NCBI RefSeq assembly: GCF_003315205.1
Contig: NZ_QNRR01000006.1
Span: 248,001-312,000 of the forward strand
Origin: Roseimicrobium gellanilyticum
GTDB taxonomy: Bacteria > Verrucomicrobiota > Verrucomicrobiia > Verrucomicrobiales > Verrucomicrobiaceae
Reading direction: 5' to 3'
DNA length: 64,000 bases
Part shown: positions 52,724 to 60,940 of the stretch, in pieces
Position numbering within the stretch: the first letter of the stretch is position 1
How the letters are laid out: each line of letters starts with the position of its first letter
The notes under the pieces: model-generated
Told to the model about the DNA's origin: nothing
Databases searched by the model: none
What the model saw: only the letters and a program-made list of their open reading frames with translations
Translations under genes and position numbers: made by a program

Positions 52724-54151
52724 ATGAGCACGCCCCCTCCAGCTTCCATGATGACCCGCCGCGAGATGCTGCATCGCTGCGGAGCCGGCTTTGGCATGCT
52801 TGGGCTCGCCTCGCTGCTGCATCAGCAGAACGCATTCGCTGGGACGGCGGAACCGCATCCACTCGCGGCGAAGCAACCCCACTTCCCGGGAAAGGCGAAA
52901 TACGTCATCCAGATCCTCGCAAACGGCGGCCCGGGACAGATGGATACCTTCGACCCGAAGCCGGAACTGACGAAGTACCATGGCCAGCGGCTGCCGCTTC
53001 ACTTTGCCACCGAGCGACCCACTGGCGCCGCACTGGCTTCGCCCTTCAAGTTCCAACGCTACGGCCAAAGCGGCATGGAGGTGAGTGAACTTTTCGCTCC
53101 CCTCGCGGAGCGGCATGCGGATGACCTGTGTGTCATTCGCTCCATGCATACGGACGTGCCCATTCACGAGAGTTCACTGCGTCTCATGAATTGTGGCGCC
53201 AGCATCATGGCGCGACCGAGCATTGGCGCCTGGGTCACCTACGGCCTCGGCACGGAAAACCAAAACCTGCCCGGTTTCGTGGTGCTCGTGCCCAAAGGCA
53301 TGCCGGTAGCTGGTGCGGACAACTGGCAATCCTCCTTCCTGCCCGGATCCTACCAAGGAACCTACATCGAGACCCAGGATCGCAAGCCGCAGGATCTCAT
53401 CGAAAACCTGCGTAACCCCGTGCTCAATCCAGACGAGCAACGCGCGCAGCTCTCTTTCGTGGAGCGCATCAATCGCCGTCACCTCTCCACACGGCATGAA
53501 CCGGTGCTGGAGGCACGCATCCACAGCTTCGAGACCGCCTTCCGCATGCAGACGGCTGCCACGGATGCCTTCGACATCGACCGGGAGCCCGCCCATGTGC
53601 GGGAGATGTATGGTGATACACCACAGGCAAAACAGATGCTTATTGCGCGCCGGCTCATCGAGCGTGGCGTGCGTTTCGTCCAGGTGTGGCATGGTACGCT
53701 GCAACCCTGGGACAGTCACAACAACATCGAGACGGAGCATCGCAAGCTCGCGGCGGAGAGCTGCCAGGGCATCACGGCCCTCCTCACGGATTTGAAGCAG
53801 CGCGGATTGTTTGACGAGACGCTCATCATCTGGGGCGGCGAATTCGGTCGCACGCCCACGGTTGAACTCACCCAGGATGCCGCCGTGAAACCCACGGCGG
53901 GACGCGACCACAACAACCATGGCTTCACCATGTGGCTCGCAGGTGGCGGCGTGAAAGGCGGCACGGTGTATGGCGCTACGGACGACTTCGGATTCAAGGC
54001 GGTGAAGGATCGTGTGCATGTGCATGATCTCCAGGCGACCGTGCTGCACTTGCTGGGAATCGATCACACCCGGTTGGTGTACCGGCATTCAGGCCGTGAC
54101 TTCCGACTGACAGATGTACACGGCGAGGTGGTGAAGGCGCTGCTGACGTAG
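52724..54151 (+). CDS. DUF1501 protein, pair 5
   Basis: A 475-residue Tat-type exported protein (MTRREMLHRCGAGFGMLGLASLL). The core has VIQILANGGPGQMDTFDPKPE, in which GGPSHxD is changed to GGPGQMD, so the usual Ser-His is absent. The remaining motifs, LIIWGGEFGRTPTVELTQD and GRDHNNHGFTMWLAGGGVKGG, are intact. It closely resembles the pair 2 protein. The loss of the His next to Asp may alter metal binding (inference). It lies 18 nt downstream of PSD1 pair 5. Confidence 0.9.
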   Translation: MSTPPPASMMTRREMLHRCGAGFGMLGLASLLHQQNAFAGTAEPHPLAAKQPHFPGKAKYVIQILANGGPGQMDTFDPKPELTKYHGQRLPLHFATERPTGAALASPFKFQRYGQSGMEVSELFAPLAERHADDLCVIRSMHTDVPIHESSLRLMNCGASIMARPSIGAWVTYGLGTENQNLPGFVVLVPKGMPVAGADNWQSSFLPGSYQGTYIETQDRKPQDLIENLRNPVLNPDEQRAQLSFVERINRRHLSTRHEPVLEARIHSFETAFRMQTAATDAFDIDREPAHVREMYGDTPQAKQMLIARRLIERGVRFVQVWHGTLQPWDSHNNIETEHRKLAAESCQGITALLTDLKQRGLFDETLIIWGGEFGRTPTVELTQDAAVKPTAGRDHNNHGFTMWLAGGGVKGGTVYGATDDFGFKAVKDRVHVHDLQATVLHLLGIDHTRLVYRHSGRDFRLTDVHGEVVKALLT

Positions 54152-54202
54152 CTTCTCTCGAGGCTTCCGTCACATCGTGCTTTGCATGCACATAAAGATG
54201 GT

Positions 54203-54613
54203 ATGCATTTCAAGCAGCCATCCCTATCCCGAATCTTGACCCGCCGGGTCTGGATTCAGGCTTGCATGGCTGCTCTCGGAATGCCTGCGTACGCCGCCGT
54301 GAAACCGTCTGCCCAATCATATGGTTCCAAGGTTAAGTACTCCAAAGGGGCCACTCTCCATTTCCCGGATTTTGATCTCACCTATATCGGCAGGAGAAAG
54401 GAGTCGTCCGAGGTATTCAAGCCTGGCTTCACCTTTGAGGACTTTCGAGTTTCGCAAGGCGCACGTTCCGACACCGTATCGTGGACCTCGGGCACCGGGC
54501 TCATTGTGCCACGCCAGTTCAAGTTTCGTGGAAACACCTTCCAGCTCATGCTGTATCACGGGGGCACGGCCGGTAAGCTGAAGTCCGATGAACTGATCGT
54601 GGTCAAGATGTGA
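54203..54613 (+). CDS. Small exported protein, paralogue A
   Basis: A 136-residue protein with an Arg-containing export signal (LTRRVWIQACMAALGMPAYAA), possibly Tat. The mature part, KVKYSKGATLHFPDFDLTYIG then DTVSWTSGTGLIVP, is all-beta. It is a clear paralogue of the next gene (YGTKVKFSKGSPITFPDFELKYVG, KTVSWSSGTGDIGP), at perhaps 40% identity by eye. I do not recognise a family. The start is the ATG at 54203; the frame could extend to a TTG at 54182. It follows DUF1501 pair 5 and may be part of the same operon. Confidence 0.65.
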   Translation: MHFKQPSLSRILTRRVWIQACMAALGMPAYAAVKPSAQSYGSKVKYSKGATLHFPDFDLTYIGRRKESSEVFKPGFTFEDFRVSQGARSDTVSWTSGTGLIVPRQFKFRGNTFQLMLYHGGTAGKLKSDELIVVKM

Positions 54614-54649
54614 ACCGCGATCCTTGCAAGCAGTCCGCACTCTTTCCAC

Positions 54650-55054
54650 ATGAAGACTCTCCTCTCCCACTTCGGTTGCACCCGGCGGCATTTCCTGACC
54701 CTCGGCATGGCGACCTTCGCGATGCCTGCATGTGCCGCGGGCAAGGGTGGGAGTGCCAGTTACGGCACGAAGGTGAAGTTCAGCAAAGGATCTCCCATCA
54801 CCTTCCCCGATTTCGAGTTGAAATACGTCGGCACACGCAAAGTATCATCCTCCACCTACCCACGAGGCTTCCTGTATCACGATTTCGAGGTGTCACGCAG
54901 CAGCGCCTCAAAGACCGTTTCGTGGTCCTCGGGTACAGGCGACATCGGCCCGGCGATCTTCCAGTTTGATGGCAAGGAATTTTGGCTGGAACTCAGCCGC
55001 TCCGATAAACTCGGGAAGCTTGCGGACAACGAGGTCGTGATCTGGAAAAAGTAA
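54650..55054 (+). CDS. Small exported protein, paralogue B
   Basis: A 134-residue protein with a Tat-like signal (TRRHFLTLGMATFAMPACAAG), which also contains a Cys that could be lipidated, though the context is not a standard lipobox. The mature part repeats the pattern of the preceding gene (KFSKGSPITFPDFELKYVG, KTVSWSSGTGDIGPAIFQF, KLGKLADNEVVIWKK). The two lie in tandem 36 nt apart, so they arose by local duplication. Function unknown. Both end in the same K(L/S).(D/S).E(V/L)(V/I)(V/I).K motif. Confidence 0.68.
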   Translation: MKTLLSHFGCTRRHFLTLGMATFAMPACAAGKGGSASYGTKVKFSKGSPITFPDFELKYVGTRKVSSSTYPRGFLYHDFEVSRSSASKTVSWSSGTGDIGPAIFQFDGKEFWLELSRSDKLGKLADNEVVIWKK

Positions 55055-55110
55055 GAGCCGCCCCGGACCCCTTCGATCCATGGACGGCTCACGGTGTTCC
55101 CTGGCAACGA

Positions 55111-55749
55111 CTACTGCTTCTTGATCTTGATGTTCCGATACCACACGTCGTGACCGTGGTCCTGGAAGCCAAGATGACCTGTACGCGGCTGATCCTTCAG
55201 TGCCGTCTTGAACTTGTTCGGCGATCCATCGGGGTTCTTCTCCGCAGTGGTCCAGTCCTCGAGGCTCAGGTCCTGCACCTTCTGGCCATTGATGAGGCAC
55301 ACCAGCTTTGGGCCTTTCAGCTCCAGTCGGAATGTGTTCCATTCGCCAGCCTTCTTCACCGCATTCACCGCCGGAGCTTTGGCATCATACAGGGCGCCGC
55401 AATCATGTTTGCCCGCTTCCTTGCCGAAGGAGTCCATGATCTGGATTTCAAAGCCGCCCTGCACCGGGTTCTTGGGATCCGTGCGGAAGAAGAGGCCGCT
55501 GTTGCAGCCAGGTGTGACCTTGAATTCCATCTCCAGAATGAAGTCGCCATACGTCTCCTTCGTCCACAGATAGCTGGATTGCGGTGACCGGGCCAGCTCG
55601 CCCTTTTTCACGGTCCACACCGCAGGATTGGCAGGCTCGACGAACCAGCCATCGAGGTTCTTGCCGTTGAAAAGATCGACAAAGCCCTCCTCAGCGACTG
55701 CGACAGAGGAGCACAGGAGGAGAGCACAGAGGGTAGTCTTGAATTTCAT
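55111..55749 (-). CDS. DUF1080 (3-keto-disaccharide hydrolase family) protein
   Basis: A 212-residue exported protein (signal MKFKTTLCALLLCSSVAVA). The beta-jellyroll DUF1080 core shows FVDLFNGKNLDGWFVEP, SSYLWTKETYGDFILEMEFK, NSGLFFRTDP and GGFEIQIMDSFG. Some members cleave 3-keto-disaccharides or act as concanavalin-like lyase/hydrolases, and the family is abundant in this phylum. It ends the minus-strand run of the right-hand part. A 56-nt gap separates it from the convergent exported-protein gene. Exact substrate unknown. Confidence 0.85.
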   Translation of the reverse strand: MKFKTTLCALLLCSSVAVAEEGFVDLFNGKNLDGWFVEPANPAVWTVKKGELARSPQSSYLWTKETYGDFILEMEFKVTPGCNSGLFFRTDPKNPVQGGFEIQIMDSFGKEAGKHDCGALYDAKAPAVNAVKKAGEWNTFRLELKGPKLVCLINGQKVQDLSLEDWTTAEKNPDGSPNKFKTALKDQPRTGHLGFQDHGHDVWYRNIKIKKQ

Positions 55750-55779
55750 GGGAGAGACAAAACGCTCTCCGATGAAACA

Positions 55780-56115
55780 TCATGCTGACGGGTCCCAAAA
55801 ACATAAAATGTGTTTGGGGTGAAACGAGATGGTGTCATCGGACTTCAGCAGGTCCGTGTATTGCGGATTGTTGTCCAGTCGGCCGACGAGACAGCCTTCG
55901 CCGAAAGACACGATCTCAACCCACATGCGTTCCGCGTTAAAGCTGCCGGAGTTTCTCACCGGGTCCTTGTAGCGAAAAATCAGCTTTACCATGTCCCCCG
56001 GCTCCGCACCAAACCGCTCCTCGTCCGAGGCGACACCGGGCTCTGATTCCTCCAGAAGTCGGAGCTCAAACCCGTCTTCGTCCCAGAGGGGAAAGGGATA
56101 GTCTTCGGGGCGCAT
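55780..56115 (-). CDS. DUF2314-like small protein
   Basis: A 111-residue cytosolic protein. DMVKLIFRYKD, ERMWVEIVSFGEGCLVGRLDNNPQ and DTISFHPKHILCFWDP match the pattern I recall for DUF2314 and related small domains (EHMWV.V..G.L.N.P...G..V.F...I). The ATG at 56115 is chosen because GGTGGAG lies 6 nt upstream. The frame could also start at a GTG at 56127. The stop of the SDR gene is 14 nt upstream. Function unknown. Confidence 0.65.
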   Translation of the reverse strand: MRPEDYPFPLWDEDGFELRLLEESEPGVASDEERFGAEPGDMVKLIFRYKDPVRNSGSFNAERMWVEIVSFGEGCLVGRLDNNPQYTDLLKSDDTISFHPKHILCFWDPSA

Positions 56116-56129
56116 CGTGTGCTCCACCT

Positions 56130-56918
56130 CTACACCACACTCCGCACAATGCCACCATCCACACGCAACGCCGCGCCATTGATGGCCGAAGCCTTCGAGC
56201 TACAGACGAAGGTGACAAAATCGGCAATCTCCTCCGGCGAGATGAGCCGCTGAATGAGGGAAGTGGGACGGTTCTCCGACACGAATTTCCTCTCCGCCTC
56301 CTCATACGGCAGCCCGGGAAACACATCCTGCACAAACTTGATCACCCCCTCCGTCTTCGTGGAGCCGGGCATGACGGTATTCACAGTGACCTTCGTTCCC
56401 TTGGTGAGTTCCGCGAGGCTCCGTGAGATGGAGAGCTGCATGGTCTTCGTCGCGCTGTAGTGGGCCATTTCAGGCGCCGGATTTACGGCGGACTCGCTGG
56501 AGATAAAGATGACCCTGCCGTGATTGGAGTTGAGCATCTCCTTCAGGTAATGCCGCGCCAAGCGCACGCCGCTCATGATGTTCACCTCGAAGAGCTTCAA
56601 CCATGCCTCATCCGTTTCCTCAAAAAAACCCACGGCTTCATAGATGCCCAGGTTGTTCACCAGGATGTCCACCTTGGGGAACTGCCGGATGGTCTCGGCA
56701 CAACCCTCCGCCGTCGCATTGTCCGCCACCAGCCCCTTCAGCTTCGCATCAGGCACCGTTCCCTTGATCTCGGCGATCGCGGAATCCACGGAAGACTGGG
56801 AGCGCCCATTTACAATCACCGTCGCACCTTCGCGGGCAAGAGAGCGGGCGATTTCCAGGCCAATGCCTCCCGAAGAGGCGGTGACAAGTGCGGTGGAGTT
56901 GCTGAGGTCGAGATTCAT
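56130..56918 (-). CDS. Short-chain dehydrogenase/reductase (SDR)
   Basis: A 262-residue NAD(P)-dependent oxidoreductase. The cofactor motif is [15 protein letters not shown], the NNLG motif is [11 protein letters not shown], and the catalytic Ser and YxxxK lie in FISSESA and AHYSATKTM. It ends in the usual short SDR tail ([12 protein letters not shown]). The ATG at 56918 is used because the Rossmann strand begins right after it. The substrate cannot be deduced. It is codirectional with the DUF2314-like gene and separated by about 100 nt from the 123-residue gene upstream. Confidence 0.93.
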   Translation of the reverse strand: MNLDLSNSTALVTASSGGIGLEIARSLAREGATVIVNGRSQSSVDSAIAEIKGTVPDAKLKGLVADNATAEGCAETIRQFPKVDILVNNLGIYEAVGFFEETDEAWLKLFEVNIMSGVRLARHYLKEMLNSNHGRVIFISSESAVNPAPEMAHYSATKTMQLSISRSLAELTKGTKVTVNTVMPGSTKTEGVIKFVQDVFPGLPYEEAERKFVSENRPTSLIQRLISPEEIADFVTFVCSSKASAINGAALRVDGGIVRSVV

Positions 56919-57020
56919 GGATCGGAAGTTGGGTTGTTCCGATGGGTACGCGCGGTCGCCAGCGAAGGACGGTTCCCTTTCTTGGGTGGGCTCGCCTCTG
57001 GAAGCCGTCACGCACTCATT

Positions 57021-57392
57021 TCAAGCTCCTTGTGGGAAGTGGCGCTTGGTAAGCAACGCAATCAAATCCTGCAAGCTGTCCACGTCCTCGGCATCAGAGC
57101 CCGAGATGGAGAACCCATGGTCGACTCGAAGGTCATCTAGAAATCGCGCGTAGGTTCCCGGCGGGATCCGCAGTTCCTTGCTGACGGAAAGCGGCTTCCC
57201 GTCCGCATCTTCATACACGCCGAACTCCGTGAGGAAAGCGCGCGTGGTCACTTCCACCATGGAGAATTGATTGCCGGCCGGCTGCATCCACAAGGGTGCA
57301 GCCGAACCATGTGGCTTCAGGCAGCTACGAAATGTCAGATACGCAATGACCGTCCCGACTGAGACGGCAATCAGCAGGAAGGCGTACAACAC
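57021..57392 (-). CDS. Small membrane-anchored protein of unknown function
   Basis: A 123-residue protein. Residues 2-20 (LYAFLLIAVSVGTVIAYLTF) form one membrane segment with the rest cytosolic or periplasmic, including PPGTYARFLDDLRVDHGFSI and a DAEDVDSLQDLIALL helix. It starts at GTG with a weak AGAGG about 11 nt upstream. It lies 18 nt downstream of the Gfo/Idh gene stop. No family recognised. Confidence 0.55.
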   Translation of the reverse strand: MLYAFLLIAVSVGTVIAYLTFRSCLKPHGSAAPLWMQPAGNQFSMVEVTTRAFLTEFGVYEDADGKPLSVSKELRIPPGTYARFLDDLRVDHGFSISGSDAEDVDSLQDLIALLTKRHFPQGA

Positions 57393-57410
57393 AGCAAGGA
57401 GACCTCTGAA

Positions 57411-58796
57411 TTAGGCGATTCCGTATCCCTGGCGATACACCTTGTGCACAATTGATTCCGCCTCGGGGCAGTTGGTGGCCTTGAGATTGGCCGCATCCCA
57501 CTCGATACGCTTTCCAAAGCGCACCGCGAGCAGACCCACGAGGAGCGCTTCCGTGAAGGGTGCGGAATAGTGGAAACCTGAATGCGCGGCCTCGGGCTTG
57601 CCTGCTTTGCACGCCTCAACCCACTCGCGGCGGTGTCCCACGGTGCAGCGCGCAATGGTCTTCGCTGGCATGACAAATTCCTTCATGCGAGCCTCTGGCA
57701 CCAGGCGAGGTGTCCCCGACCATCCACCGGCGAGGATGACACCCTTGTCACCCACGAAGTAGATGCCGTTGTCACCAAGATTGCGCTCAGCCTCCATGCC
57801 AGGTGGCTTGGGAGGAAGCTTGCCGCCATCGTACCACACCATCTTCACTGCCGGCTGCTCGCCGCGCGCAGGGAAGTGATACGTGATGATGCTCCACTCG
57901 GGGAAGGATTCATTGTTGTTCGGCGCGTGCTCGCTCTCCACCCAGTCCGGCTGACCCAGATCGAGTGCATAAAAGGCTGGGTCTGCATTGTGCACCGCCA
58001 TGTCTCCCAGCGCGCCGCAACCAAACTCCCACCACCCACGCCACTTGCGCGGACAATATTCAGAATGGTAGGACCTGTTTGTCGCTACGGGCCCCAACCA
58101 GAGGTCCCAGTCGAGATCCGCTGGCACGGGGGGCGTGTCCTTCGGAAATGGTTTGCCTTGTGAGTCCCAGAACTTGCCGGGCCGGTCGGACCACACATGC
58201 ACTTCGGTCACCTTGCCAATCACGCCTGCCTGAATCCACTCACGAGTAAGGCGGAGTCCTTCACCAGCGTGGCCCTGGTTGCCCATCTGCGTCACCAGGC
58301 CAGTTTCCTTTGCCACCTTCGCCATCTGCCGGGCTTCCCCGATGGAGTGCGCCAGAGGTTTTTCCACATACACATGCTTCCCGGCGCGCAGGGCCAGGAT
58401 GCTGGCAGGCGCATGTACGTGATCCGGTGTGGCCACCACCACGGCATCGATGTCCTTCTGCTCCTCAATGAGCTTGCGGTAGTCGCGGTACAGCTTGGCA
58501 TCAGGATGTTTCTTGATGGTGCCGCCGCCCTGCTTCAGATCCACATCGCACAGCGCGGCGATGTTCACCAGCCCGGTGCTGAACAAATCCGCAATGTCGC
58601 CACCGCCCTGGCCACCCACGCCGATGCAGCCGAGATTGAGCTTCTCGCTCGGCGCGGTGTACCCGGGTCCGCCCAGCACATGGCGGGGTACGATCTGGAA
58701 CCCGAAGGCCGCAGCCGCGGTGGCTGTCGTAGTAGAGAGGAAACGGCGGCGGCTCGTCAGCGGCGGATTCGTGGAGGAGTTCTCTGGAGAGGACAT
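57411..58796 (-). CDS. Gfo/Idh/MocA-family oxidoreductase (Tat-exported)
   Basis: A 461-residue protein. A Tat signal (LTSRRRFLSTTTATAAAAFG) is followed by a Rossmann domain with LGCIGVGGQGGGDIADLF, VVVATPDHVHAPASILAL and the EKP motif HVYVEKPLAHS. The C-terminal domain includes CGALGDMAVHNADPAFYALDLG, found in exported members from planctomycetes and verrucomicrobia. These probably act on glycosides, some by an NAD+-dependent redox mechanism. It is codirectional with the DUF1080 gene further along, and such proteins often co-occur with DUF1080 glycoside-cleaving systems. Confidence 0.92.
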   Translation of the reverse strand: MSSPENSSTNPPLTSRRRFLSTTTATAAAAFGFQIVPRHVLGGPGYTAPSEKLNLGCIGVGGQGGGDIADLFSTGLVNIAALCDVDLKQGGGTIKKHPDAKLYRDYRKLIEEQKDIDAVVVATPDHVHAPASILALRAGKHVYVEKPLAHSIGEARQMAKVAKETGLVTQMGNQGHAGEGLRLTREWIQAGVIGKVTEVHVWSDRPGKFWDSQGKPFPKDTPPVPADLDWDLWLGPVATNRSYHSEYCPRKWRGWWEFGCGALGDMAVHNADPAFYALDLGQPDWVESEHAPNNNESFPEWSIITYHFPARGEQPAVKMVWYDGGKLPPKPPGMEAERNLGDNGIYFVGDKGVILAGGWSGTPRLVPEARMKEFVMPAKTIARCTVGHRREWVEACKAGKPEAAHSGFHYSAPFTEALLVGLLAVRFGKRIEWDAANLKATNCPEAESIVHKVYRQGYGIA

Positions 58797-58860
58797 GGCG
58801 TGAAACTACGGGAGCACGCGCTGCCCTCTTTCGCCGCGTAGGTGCCCGCCATTGAAGCGG

Positions 58861-60594
58861 CTACTTCTGAATTTGCACTTGCTGCCCGGCAGCAAAAGAT
58901 CCGGCGTTCTCGATGACATTCCCCTCGACCGTCACGTCCTTACTTTCGTGAATCCAGATGACGGCATCCTTGGGAATACCGTAGCTGGCACCGGTATCCG
59001 GTGGTGCGTCCTGCTGGGGTGACACTATCTGGTTGTTCCGGATCGTTGCGCCATCCGTGGATGAAATGACGATCGAGGGACCGGCGCCCCCTTCCACGGT
59101 ATTGCCTTCGATACACACGTGCTTGTACACAGGTTCCGCGCGAAGCTTGGAGTTATCAAGCGTCGCCGTGATGGAGATGACGCCCGCCTGACTCGACCAT
59201 GGAGCAGCGCAGAACCACCCTCCATTGCGAATGGTGTTCCCTTTAATCACCATGTCCTCAATACCTACGGCTGCCGTGCCGGGCAGTTCCGGACACGCGA
59301 TGAGAGCATGCGGCGTATCGAGCACATTTCCCTCCATGAGACCACCTGCCTTCAAGAGAATGCGTCCGGGGCTGTGAACATGATTATGTCGAAACACGAA
59401 TCCATTCCCCATGCGATCCGGCGAGTAGACGCTATCACCGCTCTTGAGGTCAGCGGCACGATCCAAAGTGACCACAATGCACTTCGGACTGACCTTCCAC
59501 GCAGACCACGCTTCCGCACCTGCGAGCTTCGCGAGCACTTCTTCAGACAGGGCAGCCTCTTTTCGTGGCACCACCTTGCGCGAGGCGATGCGATACTCCG
59601 GTGAGGATACGCTGGTACGCAGGCGGTCGCCAAGCTGCACACCCTCGGTGAACTCATCCCGGCTGGCCAGCACCACCACACCGCCTTCGTTCTTCAACAC
59701 GAGATGGTCGGATGATTGCACACTCCAGGAGTCGTCACCGGCATGGAAGATTTCGCAATGCTCCACGAGTGGTCCTTTGCGGATCGTCTTGCTCTGGAAG
59801 GCATCCCACGAAGTGCTGAGCAGCCGTTCCTCCGCTGCTCCCGGAGGCTTTGGACCCGGCACGATTTTGCAATGCACGAATGACGACCCGCCTTCCCCGT
59901 CTGCCTCCAGAATGCCCATGCCGGGGGCGCTGTGCACGGTGACATTGCGGAAGGTGATGCGCTCGCAACTGTCCACGGAAATGGCATGCGGTGCTCCGGC
60001 TTCCTGACCTGTGCTCAGCGAGGCGAGATCCCCGGGGCGCGCTGCTTTTCCGATGCCTGCAAGACGGACGCGCACCACATCTTCACCCACCATTTCTGCC
60101 TTGGTGCCCCAGAGGAAAGGCATGCCCTTCTTGCGATAACGTGTCTTCGCATCAATCACATCGACGCGTGAGTATGGCCTTCGTGGATAGCCCGCGTGAA
60201 TCTTGATGTCGATGGAACTCGCGTCCTCCGCTGCTGCAATGACCTCCCCTTGTGTGAAAGGCAGCGGATCGTAGTCCACCGTGAGACCTTGCAGTGTCAC
60301 ACCAGAGCACCGGTGCAGGCTGATGGCTCGCATCAGCTTCGTGCCCACCAGCGTTACGCCCTCCGCAATGATCTCCACATCCTTGAGACCAGATAGATTC
60401 CACAACTCGCCGCCGCCACCGGTCAATGGCGCGAGACGATACGTGCCAGGCGCGATGACGATGCGTTTCTCACCGCGCTTCAGCGCCTCATTGACCTGGG
60501 GTCGGAAGTCCTCCTGAGCCGATGCCGCGAGGACAGACGTCAGGCACAGCATCAGAAGCATTGATGGAGAAGACAGAGCCATCGTAACTTTCAC
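58861..60594 (-). CDS. Right-handed parallel beta-helix protein (exported)
   Basis: A 577-residue secreted protein (signal KVTMALSSPSMLLMLCLTSVLAASA). It has beta-helix rungs such as ISLHRCSGVTLQGLTVDY, SCERITFRNVTVHSAPGMGI, VCIEGNTVEGGAGPSIVISS and KDVTVEGNVIENAG. The fold is common to polysaccharide lyases and GH28-type glycosidases, but I see no clear catalytic signature. The GTG at 60594 overlaps the stop of the upstream gene as GTGA. It also gives a Lys in the signal n-region, so it is preferred to the ATG at 60582. Confidence 0.8.
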   Translation of the reverse strand: MKVTMALSSPSMLLMLCLTSVLAASAQEDFRPQVNEALKRGEKRIVIAPGTYRLAPLTGGGGELWNLSGLKDVEIIAEGVTLVGTKLMRAISLHRCSGVTLQGLTVDYDPLPFTQGEVIAAAEDASSIDIKIHAGYPRRPYSRVDVIDAKTRYRKKGMPFLWGTKAEMVGEDVVRVRLAGIGKAARPGDLASLSTGQEAGAPHAISVDSCERITFRNVTVHSAPGMGILEADGEGGSSFVHCKIVPGPKPPGAAEERLLSTSWDAFQSKTIRKGPLVEHCEIFHAGDDSWSVQSSDHLVLKNEGGVVVLASRDEFTEGVQLGDRLRTSVSSPEYRIASRKVVPRKEAALSEEVLAKLAGAEAWSAWKVSPKCIVVTLDRAADLKSGDSVYSPDRMGNGFVFRHNHVHSPGRILLKAGGLMEGNVLDTPHALIACPELPGTAAVGIEDMVIKGNTIRNGGWFCAAPWSSQAGVISITATLDNSKLRAEPVYKHVCIEGNTVEGGAGPSIVISSTDGATIRNNQIVSPQQDAPPDTGASYGIPKDAVIWIHESKDVTVEGNVIENAGSFAAGQQVQIQK

Positions 60595-60884
60595 CGGGGA
60601 AGAGCACGCATTTTGCGATTCAGTCGATGCCGCCAGATGAGTGAAGGTACAAGGAAGAGAACCGCGAAAGGCAGGGGCCAGAGCCGAGTGATGGTGGTGA
60701 CGATGAACTCGCCTGCGAAGCGACCGACATCAGCAGGCTCCTGCAGGAATTCTCCCGTCGCATCAGTGAGATTGCGAATGTACCCAACCACGCCAATCCC
60801 CACCTCCAGCACCGCTGCAACGCAAAAGAGCACACCGATGATGATACCAGCTCGGCAGAGGCGGTGTTGTGAATCCAAGGTCAT
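60591..60884 (-). CDS. Small inner-membrane protein of unknown function
   Basis: A 97-residue protein with two hydrophobic segments (GIIIGVLFCVAAVLEVGIGVV and WPLPFAVLFLVPSLI) and a basic C-terminal end (WRHRLNRKMRALPR), consistent with the positive-inside rule. It overlaps the beta-helix gene by 4 nt (GTGA), so they are co-translated. The ATG at 60884 is used; a GTG at 60905 is an alternative. No family recognised. Confidence 0.6.
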   Translation of the reverse strand: MTLDSQHRLCRAGIIIGVLFCVAAVLEVGIGVVGYIRNLTDATGEFLQEPADVGRFAGEFIVTTITRLWPLPFAVLFLVPSLIWRHRLNRKMRALPR

Positions 60885-60940
60885 GTGTGCGGTGAGTCCA
60901 ACCACATCGGCCGGATCGCCCCTTCACGCAAGACCTCAAC

